A DNA stretch of 64,000 nucleotides from Agromyces ramosus (lineage in GTDB: Bacteria > Actinomycetota > Actinomycetes > Actinomycetales > Microbacteriaceae). Positions within the stretch are counted from its first letter, which is position 1, and each line of letters opens with the position of its first letter. Made by a program: the position numbers and the translations under genes. The stretch is taken from contig NZ_SGWY01000001.1 of assembly GCF_004216665.1 (NCBI RefSeq), positions 310,001-374,000 on the forward strand, given 5' to 3'. Below the pieces are notes generated by a model, which was given only the letters and a program-made list of their open reading frames with translations, did not search any database and was not told the DNA's origin. This document shows positions 18,336 through 27,505 of this stretch, piece by piece.

Positions 18336-20007
18336 CGTGCACCTCCCGCGCGCCCGTGTCGAGGCCCGGCGTCGCCCCCACCGCGCCCGTGGACGGAGGT
18401 CCCTCCGCGCCGGGGTCGACCGGCTCGAGCGGCAGCGGCGACACGACGGCCGCGGCATCCGGTGTTCGCGGCAGCGTGAGGCGGAACACGGTGCCCTTGC
18501 CGGGCTCGGACCACACGTCGAGCATTCCGCCGTGGGCGACGGCGTCCTCGAGGGAGATCGCAAGGCCGAGCCCCGTGCCGCCGATCGTGCGCGTGCGGCT
18601 GGGATCGGCGCGCCAGAACCGGTCGAAGACGCGGGCCGTCTCCTCCTCGCTCATGCCCATGCCGTAGTCGCGCACCGACAGGGCGATGGCGGTCTCGTTG
18701 CTGTCGACGGCGACCACGATGGGGCGCCCCTCGCCGTGCTCGATGGCATTGCCGAGCAGGTTCCGCACGATGCGGCCGATGCGACGGGGATCCACCTCGG
18801 CGTCGAGGTGGCCCCCGGGCGCGTCGAGACGCAGCTCGCAGCCCTGCTCGCGTGCGAGCTCGTGCATCGACTCGATGGCGTCGCCCGCCAGGTGCACGAG
18901 GTTGGTCGGCTCCGTCGTGAGCTTCACCGAGCCGGCGTCGTAGCGGCTGATCTCGAGGAGGTCGGCGAGCAGTCGCTCGAACCGGTCGGTCTGGGTGTGC
19001 AGGAGCTCGACGGTGCGGGAGGTCGGGCCCGGGAAGTCGTCCCGCTGCCCGTAGAGCACGTCGCCCGCGAGCCGGATGGTCGTGAGCGGCGTGCGGAGCT
19101 CGTGCGAGACGTCGGAGACGAATCGCTGCTGCATCACGGAGAGCTCGGCGAGCTCGCGGATGCGGGCCTGCAGGCTGTCGGCCATGCCGTTGAAGGAGGC
19201 GGCCAGGGTGGCGAGCTCGTCCTCCCCGCTCTCTGGCATGCGCACGCCGAGATCGCCCGCGGCGAGGCGACGGCTGGTCGCCGCGGTCGCGCGGATCGGC
19301 TCGATCACGCCGCGCACCACCACGAGGGTGATCGCGCTGAGCAGGGCGAGCAGGGCCGCGGCGCCGACGATGCCCGTGACCTGCATGAAGGCGAGCGTCT
19401 GCTCGGCCTCGGAGAGGTCGTAACCCAGGTAGAGCTCGTATCGGCCGGCCGCCGGCACCTCGAGGTCGCTGCCGACGACGATGCCCGGGTCGGTGCCGGC
19501 GTCGGCGTTCGGGAGGGCCACCGACTGCCAGTACTGCCGGTCGGGGTGCTCCTGCACCTGCTCGCGCAGCTCGGGCGTGATCACTCCGCCGCCGAGGCGC
19601 GGGCTCTGCCGATCGGGCGGGGCGATCAGGACGGAATCCTGGCCGGGCTCCCGGAACAGGGCGATGTCGTTGCTGCCGGACACGCTCGAGATGGTCCGGA
19701 TCGCCGAGGCCATGAGCAGCTGGAGCGACGCGCGGTCGGCGGCATCCGACGAGTCGAGGATGCTCTGCGCGGCCGCGGTGGCGTTGTTCGACGCCTCGAG
19801 CACGGTCTCGCGCTGCGCCTGGAACAGGTTCGAGGCGACGCTGAAGGAGATGTAGAGGCCGATCACGAGGATGGCGAGTCCCGAGAGTCCCAGCGTGATG
19901 AGGACCGTGCGGAACTGCAGCGACCGGCGCCAGAGCACCGCGAGTCGACGCGGCACCTCCCGCCACGATCGAGCGGCGAAGAGTGGGGAGGCGTCGGCCG
20001 CTGACAT
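18328..20007 (-). CDS. mtrB: Sensor histidine kinase MtrB
   Basis: A 559-residue membrane kinase. It has a first transmembrane helix at about 33-58, an extracytoplasmic sensor loop (60-205), a second helix (207-233) and a HAMP domain (234-285). The phosphoacceptor motif SDVSHELRTPLTT contains His302. HATPase boxes include NLLGNAIEHG and the G-box GTGLGLAI. It phosphorylates MtrA, controlling cell division, cell-wall and osmotic genes. The gap to mtrA is 7 bp and the overlap with lpqB is 8 bp. Confidence 0.97.
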   Translation of the reverse strand: MSAADASPLFAARSWREVPRRLAVLWRRSLQFRTVLITLGLSGLAILVIGLYISFSVASNLFQAQRETVLEASNNATAAAQSILDSSDAADRASLQLLMASAIRTISSVSGSNDIALFREPGQDSVLIAPPDRQSPRLGGGVITPELREQVQEHPDRQYWQSVALPNADAGTDPGIVVGSDLEVPAAGRYELYLGYDLSEAEQTLAFMQVTGIVGAAALLALLSAITLVVVRGVIEPIRATAATSRRLAAGDLGVRMPESGEDELATLAASFNGMADSLQARIRELAELSVMQQRFVSDVSHELRTPLTTIRLAGDVLYGQRDDFPGPTSRTVELLHTQTDRFERLLADLLEISRYDAGSVKLTTEPTNLVHLAGDAIESMHELAREQGCELRLDAPGGHLDAEVDPRRIGRIVRNLLGNAIEHGEGRPIVVAVDSNETAIALSVRDYGMGMSEEETARVFDRFWRADPSRTRTIGGTGLGLAISLEDAVAHGGMLDVWSEPGKGTVFRLTLPRTPDAAAVVSPLPLEPVDPGAEGPPSTGAVGATPGLDTGAREVHDA

Positions 20008-20014
20008 CCTCGGC

Positions 20015-20695
20015 CTACGTCGTCGCGCCGGCCCGATAGCCGACGCCGCGCACGGTCATGACGATGCGCGGGTTGTCGGGGTCGTGCTCGACCTTCGCGC
20101 GCAGGCGCTGCACGTGCACGTTCACCAGCCGGGTGTCGGCCTTGTAGTGGTAACCCCACACCTGCTCGAGGAGCATCTCGCGAGTGAACACCTGCTGGGG
20201 CTTGGACGCGAGCGTGAGCAGCAGGTCGAACTCGAGGGGCGTGAGGTTGATGCGCTCGTCGCCGCGACGCACCTCGTGGCCCGCGGCGTCGATGGTGAGG
20301 TCGCCGACCCCGAGCGTGTCGACCACGGGGTCGGGGGCCGGCCGCAGCCGCGTGCGGATGCGGGCGACGAGCTCCTTGGGATTGAACGGCTTGACCATAT
20401 AGTCGTCGGCGCCCGATTCGAGGCCCTTCACGACGTCGGCGGTGTCGGACTTGGCCGTGAGCATGATGATCGGCGTGCCCGACTCGGCACGGATGCGACC
20501 GCAGACCTCGATGCCGTCGATGCCGGGCAGCATCAGGTCGAGCAGGACGAGGTCGGGCTTCGTCTCGCGGAACGCGGCGAGCGCGCCGGTGCCGTCGGCG
20601 CAGAACGCCGGGTCGAAGCCCTCGGTGCGCAGCACGATGCCGATCATCTCCGCGAGGGCCGTGTCGTCATCGACGACGAGTACGCGTGGGGTCAT
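20015..20695 (-). CDS. mtrA: Response regulator MtrA
   Basis: An OmpR-class regulator of 226 residues. The receiver domain has an acidic pocket at Asp9-11, phosphoacceptor Asp53 (DLVLLDLMLPG) and the conserved KPF. The winged-helix DNA-binding domain (about 125-222) has the LTPLEFDLLLTLASKPQQVFTRE and VHVQRLRAKVE helices. It is the most conserved actinobacterial response regulator and usually essential. First gene of the mtrA-mtrB-lpqB operon. Its leader holds a hairpin and a 14-bp palindrome. Confidence 0.98.
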   Translation of the reverse strand: MTPRVLVVDDDTALAEMIGIVLRTEGFDPAFCADGTGALAAFRETKPDLVLLDLMLPGIDGIEVCGRIRAESGTPIIMLTAKSDTADVVKGLESGADDYMVKPFNPKELVARIRTRLRPAPDPVVDTLGVGDLTIDAAGHEVRRGDERINLTPLEFDLLLTLASKPQQVFTREMLLEQVWGYHYKADTRLVNVHVQRLRAKVEHDPDNPRIVMTVRGVGYRAGATT

Positions 20696-20713
20696 CCGTT
20701 CGGTTTCCGTCGG

Positions 20714-20749
20714 GGCCCGCGAGGCGGGCCGATGGCAGTGGATCCACTG
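20714..20749 (-). promoter_or_regulatory. mtrA leader: hairpin and 14-bp palindrome over a -10
   Basis: CAGTGGATCCACTG (20736-20749) is a perfect 14-bp palindrome overlapping a minus-strand TACAGT -10 candidate (20751-20746). Between it and the ATG lies a hairpin GGCCCGC-GAG-GCGGGCC (20714-20730). I see no GTAACG-type MtrA box. Operator function is inferred. Confidence 0.4.
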
Positions 20750-20895
20750 TAGTCGTTCGTTGCCGTGAGCCGCCCGGAAGCGCGCTGGGAGCCGCGGGAG
20801 GCCCCCTCGAGCCGGCCGCTCGGGCCGGGCAGGTGACGGATGCCTCGCGGTACGCGAAATGTGCGAGCATGGGGACACCCCGCCGGAAGGAGCGC

Positions 20896-22197
20896 ATGCA
20901 GGTGTCCGATCACGACTGGCAGGCGCCCGGCGGACCGGCTCCGGCCCCGAACGGCACGCGGGCCGCGGGCGACGCGACGACCGGGGGCGTGACGCCGCCA
21001 CCGCTCCCGCCCGGCTCCACCGCGTACGGGCCTCCCGGCGCCACTCCGCCTCCCGGCGCCTTCCCGCCTCCCGGCGCCTTCCCGGCTCCCGGCGCCTTCC
21101 CGCCGCCCGGCGCGGGAGGCTGGACGCCGCCGCCGAAGCCCGGCCTCCTCCCGCTTCGCCCGATGAGCTTCGGCACCCTGCTCTGGGCGCCCTTCCGCAC
21201 GCTCCGCCGCAATCCCGCCGCGACCTTCGGCAGCGGCCTCGTGGTGCAGCTCGTCACCGCGATCGCGACGGCCGCGGTCCTGGTGCCCTTCCTCACGCTC
21301 ACCCTGTCCCGGCTCGAGGGTGCGACGACCGCCGACGCCGATGCGCTGCTCTCCGGCGCGGTCGGCGGCTTCCTCCTGCTCATGCTCGTCCCCGTCGCAC
21401 TGTCGGTCGTCGCCGGCGCGTTCCTCCAGGGCGTGATGGTGGTCGACGTGGCGACCGGCACCGTGGGCGAACGGCTCGGGTTCGGCGCGCTCTGGAAGCG
21501 CGCCGCGAAGCGGATCTGGCCCCTGATCGGATGGACCCTCCTCGTCGGTGCCGCACTGCTCGTGGCGTTCGCCCTGCTCTTCGGCGTCGTCCTTCTCGCC
21601 GCCGCCGTCGACTCCTCGCCCCTCGGCATCCTGATCGGCGTCGTCGGGGCCCTGGTCCTCGGGCTCGGCCTGCTCGTGGTCGGCTTCTGGGTCGGCGTGA
21701 AGCTCGCCCTGGTGCCGAGCATCATCGTGCTCGAGCACGCCGGCATCCGCACCGCGATGACCCGGTCGTGGCGCCTCACGAACGGTGCCTACTGGCGCAC
21801 GCTCGGCGTGCTGCTGCTCGTCGGCGTGATCCTGAACGTGGCCGCCCAGGTGGTCGTGCAGCCGGTCTCGCTGGTCGGCACCCTGCTCGCACTCGTGATC
21901 GACCCGACCGGCACTGGCGCCGCCCTCACGATCACGATCATCACCACGATCGTCACCCTCGTGCTGTCGCTGCTGATCGGCGCGATCACGGCCGTGGTTC
22001 AGGCGGCGCTCGTGGCCGTGATCTACATCGACCTGCGCATGCGCAGGGAGGGACTCGACCTCGAGCTCGAGCGGTTCGTCGAGCAGCGCGACGCGGGGCA
22101 GCCGGTCGGCGATCCGTACCGCGTCCCCGCCGACGCGTCCACCCCGGCCGCCGCGTCGGCGCCGCCCGGAAGCGAGCGCCCCGCCACGTGGTCCTGA
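20896..22197 (+). CDS. Polytopic membrane protein with Pro-rich N-terminus (GlpQ-membrane-domain-like)
   Basis: A 433-residue protein. The first 95 residues are a cytoplasmic Pro/Gly/Ala-rich tail with repeated PPPGAF units. Beyond that are about six long hydrophobic segments (starting near residue 112) and a hydrophilic C-terminus. Actinobacterial proteins of this shape are often annotated as glycerophosphodiester-phosphodiesterase membrane-domain proteins, without the catalytic part. AAGGAG 4 nt before 20896 fixes the start. It heads a tightly overlapping operon with DUF4129, DUF4350, MoxR and DUF58 genes. Confidence 0.85.
   Translation: MQVSDHDWQAPGGPAPAPNGTRAAGDATTGGVTPPPLPPGSTAYGPPGATPPPGAFPPPGAFPAPGAFPPPGAGGWTPPPKPGLLPLRPMSFGTLLWAPFRTLRRNPAATFGSGLVVQLVTAIATAAVLVPFLTLTLSRLEGATTADADALLSGAVGGFLLLMLVPVALSVVAGAFLQGVMVVDVATGTVGERLGFGALWKRAAKRIWPLIGWTLLVGAALLVAFALLFGVVLLAAAVDSSPLGILIGVVGALVLGLGLLVVGFWVGVKLALVPSIIVLEHAGIRTAMTRSWRLTNGAYWRTLGVLLLVGVILNVAAQVVVQPVSLVGTLLALVIDPTGTGAALTITIITTIVTLVLSLLIGAITAVVQAALVAVIYIDLRMRREGLDLELERFVEQRDAGQPVGDPYRVPADASTPAAASAPPGSERPATWS
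21031..21114 (+). repeat. 18-bp tandem repeat encoding PPPGAF units
   Basis: About 4.5 copies of an 18-bp unit (CCTCCCGGCGCCTTCCCG), each with the palindrome GGCGCC. It encodes the Pro-rich tail of the membrane protein and is a likely slippage site. Confidence 0.9.
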
Positions 22198-22865
22198 GCG
22201 TCCTGAACCCCCTGCTCGAGACGCCGCTCGATCCCGATGCACCCGAGGCCCGGCGGTGGCTGCAGGACGAGCTCTCCAAGCCCGAGTACGTGAGCGCGGA
22301 ACCCAACGCGTTCGACCTCGCCATGCAGTCGATCCGCGACTGGTTCGTGGGGCTCTTCGAGGGCGCCTCGGGCATCCCTGGCCCGCTCCTCGCGCTACTC
22401 GTGCTCGTCGTCGTGGTCGTGCTGGTCGTGGTCGGCCTGCTCGTGTTCGGGCTACCGCGACTGCGGCGACGTCGACGGGCCGCCGAACCGCTCTTCGACG
22501 ACCACGACCGCCGCGACCTGCGGGCGCTCCGCCGCGCCGCCGTCGCGGCCGCCGAGGCGGGCGACTGGCCCCTGGCCATCGAGGAGCGGTACCGGGCGAT
22601 CGTGCGCGGCATCGTCGACCGCGATCTCGTGCGCGTGCACCCCGGCACCACCGCCCGCGGCGTCGCGGATGCCGCGGCCGCTCCGTTCCCGGCGCACGTC
22701 GAGGCCCTGCGGTCCGCGGCCGCCGACTTCGACGCGGTGCGGTACCTCGGCCGATCGGGCTCCCGCGAGGACTACGACGCGCTGACCCGGCTCGACGGCG
22801 AGCTCGCGGCCGCGACGCCCGCGACGCCCGTCCGCGAGCGCGCGACCGACGGAGCGCCGGCATGA
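22188..22865 (+). CDS. DUF4129 membrane protein
   Basis: A 225-residue protein with one membrane helix (about 66-90) after an extracytoplasmic segment, and a cytoplasmic DUF4129 domain (about 100-200; RRAAVAAAEAGDWPLAIEERYRAIV, then LVRVHPGTTARGVAD). The GTG start at 22188 lies inside the preceding gene's last codons (10-bp overlap), and the stop overlaps the next ATG by 4 bp. DUF4129 proteins travel with MoxR-DUF58 systems, proposed to work as ATPase-driven assembly or chaperone complexes. Confidence 0.85.
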   Translation: MVLSVLNPLLETPLDPDAPEARRWLQDELSKPEYVSAEPNAFDLAMQSIRDWFVGLFEGASGIPGPLLALLVLVVVVVLVVVGLLVFGLPRLRRRRRAAEPLFDDHDRRDLRALRRAAVAAAEAGDWPLAIEERYRAIVRGIVDRDLVRVHPGTTARGVADAAAAPFPAHVEALRSAAADFDAVRYLGRSGSREDYDALTRLDGELAAATPATPVRERATDGAPA

Positions 22866-24127
22866 CCGCCACCCGCGCCCCCGCCCGCGCGCCCGCCGCC
22901 GAGACGGGCACCGACCCCGTGGCCGCCGCGATCACGCCGACCCTGCGCGAGACGTTCCGGCGCAGGCGCGCGTGGATCGTCATCGCAGCCGTCCTGGTGC
23001 TCGGCGCGCTCGTCGTGCTCGTCGTGCAGGGCGGTGCACGCGCGCCCGGGCCGATCCTCGGGGCCGACAACCCGGCGCCGCCCGGCTCGAAGGCGCTCGT
23101 CCAGGTGCTCCGCGCGCACGGCGTGGACGTGAGCGAGGCGCGGACGGCGGAGGCCGCGCTCGATGCCGCCGCGAGCGGTGCGACGGTGCTGCTCTACGAC
23201 GAGACCGGGATCCTCGGGGCGGAGCGCCTCACGGAGCTGGCCGCCGCCGCAGACCGCCTCGTGGTCGCCGAGCCGGGGTTCGGCGCGCTCGAGGCGCTGG
23301 CCCCCGGCGTGCGCCTCGCCGGCGCGGCGAGCGGTCCGATCGACGACGTCGCCTGCGCGGCGCGGCCGGCCGAGCGCGCGGAGGCCCTGTCGGACGGCCA
23401 GCGGCTGCTCACGGTCGACGATGACGCCGCGGCGGCCGGGTGGCGAGGATGCTTCCGCGACGGGGAGTTCGGGTACGCCGTCGCCACGGGTCCCGGTCCG
23501 TCGGGCGGCGAGGTCGCGCTCGTCGCGGCGACGACCGTGTTCGAGAACGAGCACGTCGACGAGTCCGGCAACGCGGCGCTCGCGATCGGCCTGCTCGGGG
23601 CATCCGACGAGCTCGTCTGGTACCTGCCCGGGCCCGCCGACGCCGACGCCGCCGAGGCGCCGACCCTCGCGGAGCTCACACCCGGGTGGGTGAGCCCGGT
23701 CGTGGTGCTCGCGATCGCCGTCACCATCGCCGCGGGCGTCTGGCGAGGACGCCGTCTCGGGCCGCTCGTCGTCGAGCGGCTGCCCGTGCAGGTGCCCGCG
23801 GGCGAGACGAGCGAAGGCCGGGCCCGGCTCTACGCGCGCAGCACGTCGCGAGGGCACGCGCTCGACCAGCTCCGCATCGGGGCGATCGGCCGCATCGCCG
23901 CCGTGCTGCGGCTGCCGCGCTCGGCACCCGTCGAGGCGGTCGCGGATGCCGCGGCGCAGGCGACCGGGCGTGACGCGGCATCCGTGGCCCGCCTCCTGGT
24001 GGGCACCCGACCGGCCGGCGACCGCGAGCTCGTCGACCTGGCCGCTGAGCTCGACCGGCTCGAACACGACGTCGCCGCCTCCGTGCGGCCCGACGACCGC
24101 ACCGACCCGACAGGAAGGCGACCATGA
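22862..24127 (+). CDS. DUF4350 membrane protein
   Basis: A 421-residue protein anchored by helices near residues 38-58 and about 283-300. The extracytoplasmic middle is the DUF4350 Rossmann-like domain (GADNPAPPGSKALVQVLRAH, VLLYDETGILG). The C-terminal cytoplasmic part is helical and charged. ATGA overlaps on both sides couple it to DUF4129 and MoxR. The same gene set occurs at Rv3691-Rv3694c in M. tuberculosis. The molecular role is unknown. Confidence 0.85.
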   Translation: MTATRAPARAPAAETGTDPVAAAITPTLRETFRRRRAWIVIAAVLVLGALVVLVVQGGARAPGPILGADNPAPPGSKALVQVLRAHGVDVSEARTAEAALDAAASGATVLLYDETGILGAERLTELAAAADRLVVAEPGFGALEALAPGVRLAGAASGPIDDVACAARPAERAEALSDGQRLLTVDDDAAAAGWRGCFRDGEFGYAVATGPGPSGGEVALVAATTVFENEHVDESGNAALAIGLLGASDELVWYLPGPADADAAEAPTLAELTPGWVSPVVVLAIAVTIAAGVWRGRRLGPLVVERLPVQVPAGETSEGRARLYARSTSRGHALDQLRIGAIGRIAAVLRLPRSAPVEAVADAAAQATGRDAASVARLLVGTRPAGDRELVDLAAELDRLEHDVAASVRPDDRTDPTGRRP

Positions 24128-25098
24128 CCGACGCGATCGCGACCACCGAGGAGGAGCTGCGCGCCGCGCTGAACCGCGTGCGCACCGAGGTGGGCAAGGC
24201 CGTGGTCGGCCAGGACGGCGCCGTCACCGGCCTGATCATCGCCCTGCTCACGCGTGGCCACGTGCTGCTCGAGGGCGTGCCCGGCGTCGCGAAGACGCTG
24301 CTGGTGCGCACGATGAGCCGCACCCTGCAGCTCGACACGCGGCGCCTGCAGTTCACGCCCGACCTGATGCCGGGTGACGTGACGGGATCGCTCGCCTACG
24401 ACCCGCGCACCGGCGACTTCGCGTTCCGCGAGGGTCCGGTGTTCACGAACATCCTGCTCGCCGACGAGATCAACCGGACGCCCCCGAAGACCCAGTCGGC
24501 GCTGCTCGAGGCGATGGAGGAGCGCCAGGTGTCGGCCGACGGCGTGACCCGCCCGCTGCCCGACCCGTTCATGGTCGCCGCCACCCAGAACCCCATCGAG
24601 TACGAGGGCACGTATGCACTGCCCGAGGCCCAGCTCGACCGGTTCCTGCTGAAGCTCGTGCTCGAGGTGCCCGAACGCGACTCGGAGGTGCTCCTGCTGC
24701 GGCGCCACGCCGACGGCTTCGACCCGCACGACCTCGCCGCCGCGGGGGTGACGCCGGTGCTCGGCGCGGAGGAGCTCGCCGCGGCGCGCGCCGCCGCCGC
24801 CGCCGTGCGCGTCTCCGACGACGTGCTCGCCTACGTCGTCGACCTCGCGCGCGCCACCCGACGCAGCCCGTCGATGCGGCTGGGCGTCAGCCCGCGGGCC
24901 ACCACCGGGCTCCTCGCGGCGTCGAAGGCGTGGGCGTGGCTCACCGGCTACGACTCGCTGACGCCCGATCACGTGCAGGCCATGCTCCTGCCCGTGTGGC
25001 GGCATCGGGTGCAGCTGCGTCCCGAGGCCGAGCTCGAGGGCGTGTCGGTCGATGCGGTGCTGCGGTCGATCGTGCAGCAGGTGCAGGTGCCGCTCTGA
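24124..25098 (+). CDS. MoxR-family AAA+ ATPase
   Basis: A 324-residue cytoplasmic AAA+ ATPase with Walker A EGVPGVAKT near residue 57, Walker B LLADEINRT near 115, sensor 1 VAATQNPIEYEGTY and a C-terminal lid domain. MoxR ATPases act with DUF58 and VWA proteins as metal-insertion or protein-maturation chaperones. The ATG overlaps the DUF4350 stop by 4 bp, and the DUF58 gene follows after one base. The operon pattern is the textbook MoxR-DUF58 arrangement. Confidence 0.95.
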   Translation: MTDAIATTEEELRAALNRVRTEVGKAVVGQDGAVTGLIIALLTRGHVLLEGVPGVAKTLLVRTMSRTLQLDTRRLQFTPDLMPGDVTGSLAYDPRTGDFAFREGPVFTNILLADEINRTPPKTQSALLEAMEERQVSADGVTRPLPDPFMVAATQNPIEYEGTYALPEAQLDRFLLKLVLEVPERDSEVLLLRRHADGFDPHDLAAAGVTPVLGAEELAAARAAAAAVRVSDDVLAYVVDLARATRRSPSMRLGVSPRATTGLLAASKAWAWLTGYDSLTPDHVQAMLLPVWRHRVQLRPEAELEGVSVDAVLRSIVQQVQVPL

Positions 25099-25099
25099 C

Positions 25100-26437
25100 A
25101 TGGCGGTCACCGGTCGGTTCGTGCTCCTGGTCGCGCTCGGCGTCGTCCCCGTCGTCGTGGCGGGCCTGCAGGGCGCGGATGCCGCGTGGCTCGCGCTCGT
25201 CGGATGGCTCGCCCTCTCGATCGGCGCCGGCGTGCTCGACCTCTCGCTCGCGGCGTCGCCGCGCCGGCTCGTCCTGACGCGCTCGCTCCCCGATCGGGTG
25301 CGCCTCGGCGAGACCGTGACGTCGGAGCTCGCCGTCCAGCACCTCGGCCCGCGCGTGCTCCGGGCGGTCGTCAGGGACGGCTGGGATCCCTCGGCGGGCA
25401 TCGCCGGGCCCAACCGCACACGCCTGCGGATCCCGCCGGGCGAACGGCGCCGGATGTCGCTGGAGCTCACGCCGTGGCGTCGCGGCGACCGCCGGGCCGA
25501 GGAGGTCACGATCCGCTCCTCCGGACCGCTCGGGCTCTGGTCCCGCCAGGCCACGCTCGCCGCGCCGGGCCGCCTCCGCGTCCTGCCGCCATTCCATTCG
25601 CGGGTGCACCTGCCGTCGCGGCTCACGCGCCTGCGGGAGCTCGACGGACGCACGCCGCTGCTCATCCGCGGCCAGGGCACCGAGTTCGACTCGATCCGGG
25701 AGTACGTGCGAGGCGACGACGTGCGGTCGATCGACTGGCGGGCCACCGCGCGGCACGTCGACCCCGAGGTGCCGGGGAGCATGCGCCTCATGGTGCGAAC
25801 CTGGCGGCCCGAGCGCGACCGCCGCATCGTGATCGTCGCGGACACGTCGCGCACCGCCGCGGCGCGGGTCGACGACGAGCCGCGACTCGACACTGCCTGG
25901 GAGGCGTCGCTGCTGCTCGCCGCGCTCGCGTCGCACGCGGGCGACCGCGTGGACTTCCTGGCGTGGGATCGCCGCCTGCGGGGCCGGGTGCACGGGGCGG
26001 GCGGCGCCGAGCTCCTCGCCCGCATGGTCGACACCATGGCGGGCATCGACGCGGAGCTCATCGAGGCCGACTGGGCGTCGGTGCCCGGACACGTGCGCCG
26101 GGTGACCAGCCACCACGCCCTCGTCGTGCTCCTCACCGCGGCGGACTCGCCGGGCAGCGCCCGCGGACTCCTCTCGGTGCTCCCGCAGCTCACCGCACGC
26201 CACACCGTGGTGGTCGCCTCCGTCGCCGATCCGGCGCTCCTCGCCGCGCGCCACGAGCGTGACACGCTCGACGAGGTCTACGGGGCGTCCGCGGCCGAGC
26301 GCGGCCTCCTCGACGTGGAACGCGTGGGGGCAGCCATCCGACGCCTGGGCGGGATCACCGTGACCGCGGCACCGCACGAGCTGCCGCCGGCGCTGGCGGA
26401 CTGCTACCTCGAGCTGAAGGCGACCGGCCGGCTCTGA
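25100..26437 (+). CDS. DUF58 domain protein
   Basis: A 445-residue partner of the MoxR ATPase. Two short membrane helices span residues 1-55, then a beta-rich region, then the DUF58 signature (REYVRGDDVRSIDWRATARH) near 210 and a VWA-like fold with IVIVADTSRT in place of a clear MIDAS DxSxS. The ATG at 25100 overlaps nothing but follows the MoxR stop by one base. It ends a five-gene operon and is convergent with the SpoIIM gene. Confidence 0.9.
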   Translation: MAVTGRFVLLVALGVVPVVVAGLQGADAAWLALVGWLALSIGAGVLDLSLAASPRRLVLTRSLPDRVRLGETVTSELAVQHLGPRVLRAVVRDGWDPSAGIAGPNRTRLRIPPGERRRMSLELTPWRRGDRRAEEVTIRSSGPLGLWSRQATLAAPGRLRVLPPFHSRVHLPSRLTRLRELDGRTPLLIRGQGTEFDSIREYVRGDDVRSIDWRATARHVDPEVPGSMRLMVRTWRPERDRRIVIVADTSRTAAARVDDEPRLDTAWEASLLLAALASHAGDRVDFLAWDRRLRGRVHGAGGAELLARMVDTMAGIDAELIEADWASVPGHVRRVTSHHALVVLLTAADSPGSARGLLSVLPQLTARHTVVVASVADPALLAARHERDTLDEVYGASAAERGLLDVERVGAAIRRLGGITVTAAPHELPPALADCYLELKATGRL

Positions 26438-26492
26438 GCGCCATGCTCGTCGCGCGCTCGACGGCCGCGGTTCCTACCCCTGTCCGCCGTCG

Positions 26493-27488
26493 TCATCCGG
26501 CGACGATACGGCTCGCGCCGGCGTCGAACTCGACGAGGTCGCCCGTCTCGCCGGCTCGCCACGCGCGCCGCCCGAGCACGAGCATGTACGCCAGGAACCC
26601 GCCGAGCGCGGCCACGCCGATGCTGATCTTCACGGGCCACGGCCACGGCGCCGGCGTGACGAAGCCCTCGATCAGGCCCGACACGAAGAGGAAGAACACG
26701 AGCCCGATGGCGACGCTGAACAGCGAACGCGCATCCTCGGCGAGGGCGACGCCGCGCGAACGCGGTCCGGGCGCGACCCACGCCCAGAAGATCCGCAGGC
26801 CCGCCGCCGCAGCCACGAACACGCAGGTGAGCTCGAGGAGTCCGTGCGGCGCGATGTAGAGGAAGAACGTGTCGGCCTCGTCGTAGGCGAACATGACGGC
26901 GGCCGTGACCCCGAGGTTCTGCGCGTTCTGCAGGATCACGTGGGGCACCCAGACCCCGAGGATGCCGAACGCCACGCACTGCGCGGCGATCCACGCGTTG
27001 TTGGTCCAGACCGCCCCGGCGAACGACGCTGCGGGGTTCTCGGAGTAGTAGGCGACGAAGCCCTCGTCGGCGACCTGCCGCAGCTCCTCCTCGGTGCCGA
27101 GGGCCGCGAGCACGCGCGGGTCACCGCCGATCCACCAGGCGTACAGCGCGGCCACCGCGAACGTGACGACCGCGACGGCCAACGAGAGCCACCGGAGGCG
27201 GTAGAGCGCGGCCGGGAGGCTGACGATCGCGAACCGGGTGAACTGGCGGAGCGGGTTCTCGGGCGCACCGGTGAACCGGAGCCGGGCGCGCGCGAGGCTC
27301 ACCGACAGTCGGTCGCCGAGCGCCGTCGACCCCGCCGTCGCCTGGACGAGCGAGAGATCGGACGCCGTGGCCTGGTAGCGCTCGATCAGCTCGTCGGCGC
27401 CTGGGCCGTCGAGCCGGCGCGTCGTCGCGAGCACGTCGAGCCGCTCCCAGTCGTCGTGGCGGGCGGAGGCGAGCGCGTCGAGGTCCAT
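26493..27488 (-). CDS. Stage II sporulation protein M-like membrane protein
   Basis: A 331-residue DUF95/SpoIIM-family membrane protein with a cytoplasmic helical start and about five transmembrane segments from residue 105 on, including HGLLELTCVFVAAAAGLRI. The organism is not a sporulator by this evidence. In actinobacteria the family accompanies RDD and MoxR-DUF58 genes. It is divergent from the RDD gene with only 17 bp between start codons. Function unknown. Confidence 0.88.
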   Translation of the reverse strand: MDLDALASARHDDWERLDVLATTRRLDGPGADELIERYQATASDLSLVQATAGSTALGDRLSVSLARARLRFTGAPENPLRQFTRFAIVSLPAALYRLRWLSLAVAVVTFAVAALYAWWIGGDPRVLAALGTEEELRQVADEGFVAYYSENPAASFAGAVWTNNAWIAAQCVAFGILGVWVPHVILQNAQNLGVTAAVMFAYDEADTFFLYIAPHGLLELTCVFVAAAAGLRIFWAWVAPGPRSRGVALAEDARSLFSVAIGLVFFLFVSGLIEGFVTPAPWPWPVKISIGVAALGGFLAYMLVLGRRAWRAGETGDLVEFDAGASRIVAG

Positions 27489-27495
27489 CTGCTTG

Positions 27496-27502
27496 AATAC
27501 TA
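27496..27502. promoter_or_regulatory. Overlapping opposed -10 elements between spoIIM-like and RDD genes
   Basis: The 17-bp gap holds AATACT on the plus strand (27496-27501) and TAGTAT on the minus strand (27502-27497). Each lies 4-8 nt before its own ATG. Both transcripts would be leaderless and could not start at once. Confidence 0.4.
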
Positions 27503-27505
27503 CCC

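Noticed and set aside
26459-26492. Terminator hairpin CGACGGC/GCCGTCG between the DUF58 and SpoIIM genes
   Set aside because: A 7-bp stem with a 20-nt loop is expected by chance at this base composition.
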